A stretch of DNA of 64,000 nt from a candidate division NC10 bacterium CSP1-5. Lineage in GTDB: Bacteria; Methylomirabilota; Methylomirabilia; Methylomirabilales; CSP1-5. Each line of letters starts with the position of its first letter. The first letter of the stretch is position 1. The notes under the pieces were generated by a model that was not told the DNA's origin, made no database searches, and saw nothing but the letters and a program-made list of their open reading frames with translations. The DNA lies in NCBI GenBank assembly GCA_001443495.1, contig LDXR01000012.1:1-64000 (forward strand), written 5' to 3'. Made by a program: the position numbers and the translations under genes. Of this stretch, positions 26,248 through 34,083 are shown in pieces.

Positions 26248-26580
26248 CTATTTTGGCTTGGGCGCGGGGGAAGGCGTCGGAGCCGGCGCCTTGGGGGCCG
26301 GCTTGGCGGCCGGTGGCTTCGGAGCCGTGGCAGCCTTCCTGGCCGCCTCAAGGGACTTTTCCAGCTCGGCGACCTGCTTCTCCAGGCCTTCAATGCTTGT
26401 GCTCAGGGTGCTCTTTTCCGCCTCGAGGGCCTGGAGCTTCCCATTGAGGGAGGCATTTTCCTCTTGTGCCGTTTTGATTTGGGCCTTCAGGGCCTCATTC
26501 TCTTTCTGGAGCTCCTGGCCGCAGCCCGCGATCAGGAAGAGGGTTAGGACGAGAAGGCTCCCCGCCATCCTTTGTGTCAT
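26248..26580 (-). CDS. coiled-coil lipoprotein with Pro/Ala tail
   Basis: The 110-residue precursor has a lipoprotein signal ending in LIAGC (lipobox), then about 55 residues of heptad-type coiled coil rich in Glu, Lys and Leu, and a tail rich in Pro, Ala and Lys. The architecture recalls Lpp-like outer-membrane lipoproteins with a wall-spanning tail. ATG 26580 is favoured since GGAGCAGAGC precedes it, and a Met four codons further upstream (26592) is possible. It may help tether the envelope; this is inferred from form only. Confidence 0.82.
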   Translation of the reverse strand: MTQRMAGSLLVLTLFLIAGCGQELQKENEALKAQIKTAQEENASLNGKLQALEAEKSTLSTSIEGLEKQVAELEKSLEAARKAATAPKPPAAKPAPKAPAPTPSPAPKPK

Positions 26581-26953
26581 GCTCTGCTCCATGTCCGGGA
26601 TCCCCGTGGGAATCAAGTTTGTCGGGCGACGCTTCGCTCACAATGCGGTTAATGCAGTATAAGACGATGTCGTCTAAGGCCTCTTCGGTCCGGGTCCTTT
26701 CGGTGGTGGTGGCCATGGCTTCTTCTCGCCTGGCTTCTGGGCCCGCACGCGGATCACCCCCTTTCGTCTCGTCTGTGGCCTGACAGTATATATACCTGCG
26801 CCCCGCGCGCAAGGAAAAATGCCGGCGGCTTTGTCGTGATCCCGACGACCTGTCCGGCTGGTTCCAGGGCGACCACGATATCATAAAGTCAGGACGTGAG
26901 AAAGGACTTGCCCTTCGAGAACACGGCGCTTAAGATGCGGCTCTGGAGGAGCA
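26581..26953. other. intergenic region with one doubtful minus-strand ORF
   Basis: Over 370 bp lie between two divergent envelope-type genes. A minus-strand frame from ATG 26716 to 26495 (73 codons) begins MATTTERTRTEEALDDIVLY and looks briefly protein-like, but its second half overlaps the lipoprotein start and is Gly/Asp/Pro-rich noise. I leave it as doubtful. No convincing promoter was found for either neighbour. Confidence 0.3.
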
Positions 26954-27637
26954 ATGCGAGACACGGTGACATGGGTAGTACTCCTTGTGGCCTGTACAGT
27001 CGTGGGTGTCCTGGGGTACCGGTACTACAAGGCTACCGAGCAGATCGCCCAGCTCACCGAGAAGACGACTCGGCTCACGGCAGAGATCGAGGGCGTCACC
27101 GAGGTCCATGAGCTCACCGAGGCAAAGCAGGCGAAGGAGGCCAAGAAGGCCGCGGAGACCCGAGAGAAGCTCACGGGTGAGGTGCAGGGCCTGCAGAAGG
27201 AATTGGCCAAGACCCGCCAGGAACGAGAGACATTGAAGACCCAGGTCGCCACGCTCCAGGGCGAGTCCAAGAAACTGCAGGGGAACTTCAAGGCCCTTCA
27301 GGGGGAGAAGGAGAAGCTGGATCGCCGACTGGAGAGTGTCGAGCGGACGCTCAAGGATCGGGAGGCAAAGCTTCAGGAGCTGGACAAGGCGCGGCGGGCG
27401 GATCAGGAAGCTCTGCGCACGTGGCAGGGGACCGGTCAGCGATTGATGGAAGAGCAGAAGAAGCTCCAGACCGAACTCCGGGCCCGCGAGGAGGAGGTCA
27501 AGCGGGTCAATCTGCTCCAGGCGGAACGGGCCGCAGAGGTCCACGAACTCACCCAGGCCCTCAAGGAACGGGAAGAGCGCATCGCAGCGCTCCGGCGCCA
27601 AGTCCGGGACCTCGAGACGCGCCCAACCGTGCGGTAA
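26954..27637 (+). CDS. membrane-anchored long coiled-coil protein
   Basis: The 227-residue protein has one N-terminal membrane helix (VTWVVLLVACTVVGVLGYRYY, residues 5-25) and about 195 residues of near-continuous coiled coil with repeated Glu-Lys-Leu heptads. Most of it would lie on the far side of the inner membrane. The function is unknown, and structural or spacer roles are typical of such proteins. GGAGGAGC before the ATG provides the ribosome-binding site. It is followed 60 bp later by the seleno-DsbA gene. Confidence 0.85.
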   Translation: MRDTVTWVVLLVACTVVGVLGYRYYKATEQIAQLTEKTTRLTAEIEGVTEVHELTEAKQAKEAKKAAETREKLTGEVQGLQKELAKTRQERETLKTQVATLQGESKKLQGNFKALQGEKEKLDRRLESVERTLKDREAKLQELDKARRADQEALRTWQGTGQRLMEEQKKLQTELRAREEEVKRVNLLQAERAAEVHELTQALKEREERIAALRRQVRDLETRPTVR

Positions 27638-27697
27638 CGTCCTCGGGTATCCCTTGCCGAAACGCCCTGCGACCGCTCCGCAGCGCGAGAACGGTCC

Positions 27698-28288
27698 GTG
27701 TCGATTCTGGTGGTTTTCGATTATCTCTGACCCTGGTGCTTCGTGGCCGAGGTGCGGCTCGACGCTGTCCTGACACGCCTCGCCCGGCGGCTGCCCATCC
27801 GGCGAGTCGGCTATATCCTCAAACCTGAAGCCCCCGCTTACCCCAGCTTCTCCAGCGAGCGTCGGGGCCACTGGCAGAGGGCTGCGGCGACGGAGCCCTC
27901 CCTGGGGATCCGTCTCTGGGTGAAGGGCGAGCGGTATCCCGGGTCAAGCGTTCCGGCGCTCGAGGCCGCTCAGGCGGCCAGGCGTCAGGGAGCCGATGCC
28001 TCGGAGGCCTTCCACTTCGGCGTCTTTCGCGCCTTCCTGGTTGAAAACCGCGATATCAGCGACCGGACCGTCCTGGAAGAGGTCGCGCTGAGCTGTGGTC
28101 TTGATCTTCACCGCTTCAGGGTCGACCTCAAAGACCCCACGGTGAAGGAGACGGTCTACGCAGAGCATCTCGAGGCGGTGGACCGGTACCACGTTGAAGC
28201 GGTCCCGACGATCGTCATTGGCGAGGAGCGCATAGAGGGGGCCGCGCCTCCGGCGATCTACCAGGCCGCCCTGGCTGGTCTGGTCTAG
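27698..28288 (+). CDS. DsbA-like thioredoxin-fold selenoprotein (UPWC active site)
   Basis: A 196-residue DsbA/FrnE-family frame starts with GTG at 27698 and contains TGA at 27728-27730 as codon 11. Reading through gives SILVVFDYL-U-PWCFVAEVRL, which lines up exactly with the family's N-terminal strand and CPWC active site, with selenocysteine in place of the first Cys. The remainder has the helical insert (ALEAAQAARRQGADASEAFH) and the cis-Pro loop EAVPTIVIG near residue 166. Without UGA decoding the protein would begin after its active site, which makes no sense. No signal peptide is present, so it is a cytoplasmic FrnE-like protein. The Shine-Dalgarno is weak. Confidence 0.87.
27736..27755 (+). 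promoter_or_regulatory. candidate SECIS element
   Basis: GUGCUUC (27736-27742) can pair with GAGGUGC (27749-27755) in seven pairs, three of them U-G or G-U, around the loop GUGGCC (27743-27748). The loop begins 12 nt after the UGA and starts with GU, the feature known to matter in bacterial SECIS apical loops. Confidence 0.6.
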
Positions 28289-28382
28289 TGGGTGGCTCCG
28301 CATATTTTCATTTGAGCGCAAGAATCGGATGGTGTGCCTCCTGAGGGCTGACTATCTTTACCCGCAGGAGGTGACACGCGCG

Positions 28383-29462
28383 ATGAAGAAGACTGAGCTG
28401 AAAGCCTATGCGACCGACGGGGCCCGCTGGGAGGCTGTCGTGTCCCGTGATCCGGCCGCGGACGGTGCCTTCTATTACGCGGTGCGATCGACTGGCGTTT
28501 ACTGCCGTCCTACCTGCCCGTCGCGACGCCCCTTGCGTGCGCACGTCGCGTTCTTTGAGGACATCGACTCAGCAGAGCAAGCCAACTTCCGGCCCTGTCT
28601 GCGCTGCCGCCCAAAGGAGGTCAGCCCCCAGCAACGGGTGGTCGCGCACATACTGCAGCTGCTAGATACCGTGGAGGTGCCCCCCTCGCTCGCCGAACTC
28701 AGTGAGAGGATGGGCCTCAGCTCCTCTCACCTCCAGCGCGTGTTCAGGCGCGCCACCGGCCTGAGCCCCAAGCAGTACGCGGCTGCGCAGTGTCTCCAGC
28801 GCTTCAAGGCGGGGCTCAAGCAGGGGCGCAGCGTGACCGGGGCGATGTACGACGCCGGTTACGGATCCAGCCGTGGACTGTACGAGAAAGCGAGCCAGCA
28901 ACTCGGCATGGCGCCCGGAGCGTACAAACGCGGTGGCAAGGCTGAACAGATCGTATACACCCTGGCGGATAGTCCGATCGGTCGGATGCTTGTCGCTGCC
29001 ACAACGCGTGGGGTATGCGCGGTGTACTTCGGCGAGGACGCGGCGCTCGTGCAGGAGCTGCGCGCAGAATACCCGCGGGCCGTCCTCGTTCGCGCGGATG
29101 CCAGGCTCCGGTCGACCGTGAACGCCATTCGGGATCATGTGGGGCACTCCGGGCCACGGCGCCTCGACCTGCCGATCGACGTGCAGGCGACAGCCTTCCA
29201 GTCGCGGGTGTGGGACGCCCTGCGCAAGATTCCGTACGGACAGACCCGCTCGTATGCTCAAATCGCCGAGGCGATCGGGGAGCCTCGAGCCGCGCGGGCC
29301 GTGGCGCGAGCCTGTGCGACGAACCCGGTCGCCGTGGTGGTGCCGTGCCATCGCGTCGTGAGATCGGATGGGAAGCTCGGCGGCTACCGGTGGGGTGTGC
29401 AGCGCAAGCGCGTCGTGCTGGACAGGGAACGCGAGCACGCCGAGGCGCGGTCGGCGGACTGA
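28383..29462 (+). CDS. ada: bifunctional Ada: DNA phosphotriester repair/AraC regulator and O6-methylguanine methyltransferase
   Basis: The 359-residue protein carries the three Ada parts. The N-terminal zinc domain has CRPTCPSR near residue 41 and CLRCRP near 69, with the methyl-accepting Cys. An AraC-type HTH covers about 85-185. The C-terminal methyltransferase has the active site PCHRV near residue 326. Ada removes methyl groups from DNA and activates alkylation-response genes. ATG 28383 has AGGAGGTGA at the right distance. It is alone after the seleno-DsbA gene. Confidence 0.96.
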   Translation: MKKTELKAYATDGARWEAVVSRDPAADGAFYYAVRSTGVYCRPTCPSRRPLRAHVAFFEDIDSAEQANFRPCLRCRPKEVSPQQRVVAHILQLLDTVEVPPSLAELSERMGLSSSHLQRVFRRATGLSPKQYAAAQCLQRFKAGLKQGRSVTGAMYDAGYGSSRGLYEKASQQLGMAPGAYKRGGKAEQIVYTLADSPIGRMLVAATTRGVCAVYFGEDAALVQELRAEYPRAVLVRADARLRSTVNAIRDHVGHSGPRRLDLPIDVQATAFQSRVWDALRKIPYGQTRSYAQIAEAIGEPRAARAVARACATNPVAVVVPCHRVVRSDGKLGGYRWGVQRKRVVLDREREHAEARSAD

Positions 29463-29536
29463 TCACGCTCCCTTCTTCTTCCGGCATGGGTCGACGCCGG
29501 CCGGCGTGCGTCCAGCGGGCTCGGGGCCTCGCACCG

Positions 29537-30649
29537 TCAGGGCAGGTTGAGGGGAAGGCCTCCCTCATCGAGGAAGGTAGAACCCAACGCCTGGTAGCGG
29601 CGTTTCAAGGAGGCGGTCGAGACGCGTTTCCCTTCGCGGCGGTCAAGGAGGGCGAGGAGGAGATCGCTGTGAAGCTTCTCAAAGCGGAAGCCGTGTCGCC
29701 GGGCCGCGGTTCGGGCCGCTTCCAGGAATCGTCGGGCCAGCCGCCGCTTTCCTTGCAGGATCAGGATCTCCCCGCGACCGAGGCGAGTATAGATACGTCC
29801 CCGCGGATCGCGGGTCTCGATAAAGATCGCCTCGGCCGCGGCGAAGACCTGCCCGGCCCGCTTCAGTTGCCGGGAGATCTTGTAGAGGGTTCCCTCTCCC
29901 CACAGCGTATACGCGTAGCTCACCCGGTCCCGGAGATCCGCGTAGAGCCGTCGAGCCTCGGCGAAGTGGGTGAGGGCCGTCCGTGAACGCCCGAGCATCC
30001 GATTGGCGTTGGCGATGCCGCAGGCTGCGTAGGCCCTTCCGAAGGTATCGCCGAGGCGCCTGAGCTCACGGTGCGCCTCCGAGTAGTAGGTGAGCGAGTC
30101 GCGGTATTTCCCCATCAGGCGACTGACACCCCCCATTCCACAGAGGCAGTACCCCGCTCCGGCTCGATCACCCTGCTGTTTGAAGAGGGCCTTGGCGCGC
30201 CGAAACGTGTCCAGGGCGTCGTTCAGACTTCCCCGGATTCGGAGCGCGCCTGCCGTGGCCCACAGGACGTACGCCTGGCCGGTGCGGTCTCCGGCCTTGC
30301 CGTAGGTCCGGGCGGCACGGGCGAACAGACGCAGGGACTGCCGGTGATCCCCCACGGCCCGAAGGCTCATCCCGAGACCGACCTCGGCATCGGCCTGATC
30401 GGCTGGGCTGTTGAGGATGGCGGCCACTGCCAGGGTCTTCTGATAGGTCTCCTGCGCTTGTCTGAAATTGCCGAGGAGCCTCAGGCAGTGGCCCTGAGCG
30501 AGAAGACACTGGAAGAGTCCTTGCGGGTCGCCGGACCGCCGGAAGAGCTGTGCGGCGTCGCGATAGGATGCGAGGGCCTGGGTAAACATGCCGGCCCGTC
30601 GCTCCTTCTCTCCCCGAACAAAGAGGGCCGCTGGTCTTTCGGTGCGCAT
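29537..30649 (-). CDS. tetratricopeptide-repeat protein
   Basis: The 370-residue protein is made of about eight TPR-like units of 40 residues, each with patterns such as QALASYRDAAQLFRRSGD and SLTYYSEAHRELRRLGD. They run from residue 15 to about 320, followed by a basic C-terminal segment. No signal peptide, enzyme domain or HTH is present. TPR arrays bind partner proteins, and the partner is unknown. It follows ada convergently and precedes the tldE-like gene on the minus strand, 66 bp away. Confidence 0.88.
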   Translation of the reverse strand: MRTERPAALFVRGEKERRAGMFTQALASYRDAAQLFRRSGDPQGLFQCLLAQGHCLRLLGNFRQAQETYQKTLAVAAILNSPADQADAEVGLGMSLRAVGDHRQSLRLFARAARTYGKAGDRTGQAYVLWATAGALRIRGSLNDALDTFRRAKALFKQQGDRAGAGYCLCGMGGVSRLMGKYRDSLTYYSEAHRELRRLGDTFGRAYAACGIANANRMLGRSRTALTHFAEARRLYADLRDRVSYAYTLWGEGTLYKISRQLKRAGQVFAAAEAIFIETRDPRGRIYTRLGRGEILILQGKRRLARRFLEAARTAARRHGFRFEKLHSDLLLALLDRREGKRVSTASLKRRYQALGSTFLDEGGLPLNLP

Positions 30650-30715
30650 GGCCTCTCTTGCCTGTGTCGCCGGACTGCCTGAGGAACCGGCTGGGTGTGA
30701 TCCCGGACCGGCGAT

Positions 30716-32271
30716 TCAGAGCTGCTCTGTGAATTCAGCGATCTCGGTGATCCTGACGCCCTCCACGACGACATCGGGAGCATAGACGACCTCGTCGGCA
30801 CCCCAGGCAAAGGTGCCCTTTCGCTCCTGCCCCACGCCTGCAATGCTCTTGAGGACCCTCTGGATGTTGTCATTGATCCGGACCGTGTTGGCCTTGAGGG
30901 GCCCGGCGAGCCTTCCGTCCTTGATGAGGAAGGAATCCCCGATGACGGTACAGGTGAAGTCCCCGGCGGCCAGCCCATTGATCGGGTAGGTGTACCAGGT
31001 TCGACCGATGTAGAGGCCGTCTCCCACCAGGCGGAAAAGCTGCCGCGCGCTCAAGGGTCTCTTTCCTTCAAGCACGACATTGGTGCCGGCGATCCCGGGC
31101 GGCCGATCGAAGTGGCGGCCACCCCCCGTTCCGCGGCGAAAACCGTTGCGGGGGACGAGCGCCTTTCGGCCTCGACGGGGATCAGTGCCGAGTTTTTCTT
31201 TTCCGCGGGGATCGCGGAGAGGCGCTCGGTTTCGTAGGAGTTGCTCAAGAGGCCGACCAGGACCCCCTCGCGGATGAGGTCGGTGCGACCGGTTGGAAGC
31301 CCCTCACAGGTTATGCCTTTACTGGCCACGAGCCCTCGGGCGGCCCCGTGATCATACAGGCTGACCTCAGATGTTGCGACCCGCTGGCCCAGTCGCCTCT
31401 GAAAGGGGGAACTCCCTGCGTAGAAGGTCCTCGAGGTGAGGCCGGGAATGATCAAGTGCGTCATGAGGTCCGTGACCGCCTGCGGACCAAGGATCACTCG
31501 GTAGCTTCCCGACCGGACGCGGATGCCACCGATAGCGTCAATGGCCGCCCGGGCCGCCTGGACCCCGGTCTCTTCGGTCAGTTCGCTCAGGCGCCGACCC
31601 GTCGCCCACCCGCTCCCCTTGGCCTGGAAGCGTTCCACCATAGCGGTGAGAAACGTGAGACAGAAGGCTGATTCATCCGTCTGAACTCGGGGAAGCCTGG
31701 TCGAGCCGATGGCGATGCGCTCCTGAACGATGGACACGTCCCCGCTCAGAATGAGACCCAGGGACGAGATCTGCCGTCGTCCCCCGGCCACCTCGGCCAG
31801 GCGGCGAGAGCTGAGGAAGGTCCGCAGCGCTCCCCGGATGGCCTTCCAACCGACCCTGACGAGATCCGTGTCGCGGAGGTTCATGAGCCGGGCGTCGTGG
31901 TAGCGCGTGAGGGTTCGCGCTTCTCCCGTGGGTTGAGGCAGCGAGACGAATTCGGGGTCCGGGACCACCGACTGTCGTGCCTTCGCGAGGGCCTGCCGCA
32001 CCCCCTCAGCCGTGAGATCACTCGGCTCGCTCCCGAATCCGATTTGGATCCCTGTTGGGGTTCGGAAGACCGCCCGGATGCCGATGCCATAGGCCAGGGT
32101 GGACTTGGGTTCTTCGGCACCGTTACAGGGCAGGTGAGAAGTGTAATGGAGTCGCGTGAGCAGGTGTTGGTTGGACGCAGCAAAGACTTCGGCCTCCCGG
32201 ACATCCTCGACAGACTTGAGCAGCGACAGGGCCTCGTGGACTGCCCGCTCCAAGCGTGCCCGGGAGATCAT
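30716..32271 (-). pseudogene. TldE/PmbA-like metalloprotease subunit, frameshifted
   Basis: TldD and TldE form a heterodimeric protease acting on peptides such as microcin precursors. The 5' part (32271 to about 31220) encodes the normal N-terminal 350 residues up to LLSNSYETERL. Correct family sequence then continues in another frame, starting RDPRGKEKLG and GTGGGRHFDRPPGIAG, to the C-terminus at 30716. One missing base near 31217-31221 (a CTCCTC probably read as CTCTC) explains it. Either a real frameshift or an assembly error is possible. The start overlaps the tldD stop by four bases. Confidence 0.85.
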
Positions 32272-33839
32272 CGGTCTCCTCCGGTGAGGCGCGCCAAGGA
32301 CCGCATGGTGGGGCCGCCATTCCCCACCCGCTTCGTCTGCATCGGTTGCCCCTTCCCACAGTGCGGGATGGGGAAGAGGCAGAAGTCCTTTCCCACCGCA
32401 TCGACCGACATGAGGTAATCCCTCGAGTCGGCCATGATCCCTCCGTCTCGGTAGAGCTGCCCGAGCTCCCCGCGGCGCACCGCATAGACCTTCCGGGCGG
32501 AGATGCGGAAGTTCTCGCGGGACTCGGCGATCGAGGGGATCTTGTGGCCGACCACGTAGTATCCCGTCTCGACTTCGCGGAGGATGTCCTCGGGGCGGCG
32601 GTCGCCGGGGGCAAAGACCGTGTTCGACATGCGGATCAGCGGGACGAGGAAGGCCTCGGTCGCCTTCGCGTGGCCGTTCGGGGGCGCGCCCAGGATTGCC
32701 GCGGTCTGGCGGCTGTTCATGAATCCCTGGAAGATGCCCTGATCGATATGGATCACACGCCTTCCCGGGGTCCCCTCATCGTCATACCGGTAGTGCCCGT
32801 AGCCAGGTAGCCCGGGGTCGGAGTAGGCCGTGACCAGAGGTGAGGCGATCCGGCGGCCGATCTGGTGGGTGGCAAGGTCCTGGAGAAGCCACGAGCGGCC
32901 GGCATAAGCGGTTTCCATTTTGAGAGCGCGGTCCAGCTCCGTAGGGTGGCCGACGATCTCGTGGCAGAGGAGCGCATTGAAGTGAGGATCGGTTACGACC
33001 ACGACCGGATCGGGGGTGGTTGGACACGGAGGGGCGGAACAGAGGGCGAGAGTCTCCCGGGCCAGTTCACGCGCAAAGGTCGCCAGGTTGGGCGCGTGGA
33101 TCGGATCTTCCGCCACCCCGTGAAGGAGCACCTCGAATCCCCGCTGGTGACCGATCGCGTCCCAGTTTTCCTGAACGACTCCGTTCTGTTCCGCCACCAC
33201 GGCCACGCCCCCCTCGGTCAGCGCCGTGGCCTGGTCGATGAGGGCCCCCTCGGAGCTCGCAAAGAGCTGCCGGTTAAGCCCGGTGAGACTGGTCACCTGG
33301 TTGTACCGGATGGCGCGGTCGAGCCCGGTGAGCGTCCGGGAGACCTCGGTGGTGTACCGGATGATCTCCGCAAGGGGCACCGACCGCGGATCGATCTCGA
33401 ACTGGGCGGCGACAGTCTCCTGTCGGACATCGATGGGGGCGAAGGCAGTGTTCGTGAGGCTCTTGCCCAGGCCGGCTATTTGCCGTTTCAGTGCGGTCTT
33501 CTGAGACGCGTTCGCTACAGCGCGTGCGGTGGCATGGCCGAGTCCTTCGCGCACGATCTCCGGGAGTTTAGCGAGTTCCCCTGCCCCCAGCTGCCGGCCG
33601 TAGTAGCCGGCGGCAACGATCTTGCCGCCGGCCACGACCCGGATACCGAGGCCCACCGTGGCGTCCCGGCCGCCGTGCTTCGATTGCCCGTTCTCGGCAG
33701 TCGCGTGTTGTCCCTCTCTCACGGCGAGACGCAGGTCGGCATACACGAGGCCCCGGAACGCCTTTCGGGCACGGCGCATGGAGATGGCAATGTCGGCCTT
33801 GACCTTGTCGAGGATCTCAATCGTGATGGCTGCGGCCAT
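32268..33839 (-). CDS. TldD-like zinc metalloprotease
   Basis: The 523-residue protein is the catalytic subunit type, with the zinc motif HEIVGH (HExxxH, in LLCHEIVGHPTE) near residue 303 and further C-terminal conserved residues IPHCGKGQPM near 492. The length fits the longer TldD form. In the known E. coli system, TldD with TldE cleaves unfolded peptides in a narrow tunnel. Here the partner gene follows immediately and appears frameshifted, so function depends on whether that frameshift is genuine. Confidence 0.93.
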   Translation of the reverse strand: MAAAITIEILDKVKADIAISMRRARKAFRGLVYADLRLAVREGQHATAENGQSKHGGRDATVGLGIRVVAGGKIVAAGYYGRQLGAGELAKLPEIVREGLGHATARAVANASQKTALKRQIAGLGKSLTNTAFAPIDVRQETVAAQFEIDPRSVPLAEIIRYTTEVSRTLTGLDRAIRYNQVTSLTGLNRQLFASSEGALIDQATALTEGGVAVVAEQNGVVQENWDAIGHQRGFEVLLHGVAEDPIHAPNLATFARELARETLALCSAPPCPTTPDPVVVVTDPHFNALLCHEIVGHPTELDRALKMETAYAGRSWLLQDLATHQIGRRIASPLVTAYSDPGLPGYGHYRYDDEGTPGRRVIHIDQGIFQGFMNSRQTAAILGAPPNGHAKATEAFLVPLIRMSNTVFAPGDRRPEDILREVETGYYVVGHKIPSIAESRENFRISARKVYAVRRGELGQLYRDGGIMADSRDYLMSVDAVGKDFCLFPIPHCGKGQPMQTKRVGNGGPTMRSLARLTGGDR

Positions 33840-33873
33840 GCGTCCTCCTGTCCCTGTCCCTCCGACCGGCCAC

Positions 33874-34023
33874 TCAGGATTGCCCGATGGTCACCAGGTC
33901 CTTGATGGCGTCACAGATGATCGGGCCGATCCCGATCACCTCCTTGAGCTCCTCCACGAACTGGAATCGGCGGCGGCGTTCCTGAGGCAGGCCTACGATA
34001 GCCCGGCAGCACGATGTTGTCAA
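33874..34023 (-). CDS. doubtful 49-residue ORF
   Basis: Between tldD and the DNA polymerase a minus-strand frame from TTG 34023 encodes a peptide whose second half, FQFVEELKEVIGIGPIICDAIKDL, looks like genuine protein. There is no good start codon or Shine-Dalgarno. It could be the tail of a lost gene. I cannot assign it. Confidence 0.25.
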   Translation of the reverse strand: MTTSCCRAIVGLPQERRRRFQFVEELKEVIGIGPIICDAIKDLVTIGQS

Positions 34024-34083
34024 AGGCCTCGCCCGGCGCTCTCCATCCCGATCCAGGGAGTCGCTTGGACTACACCGGTGGAG

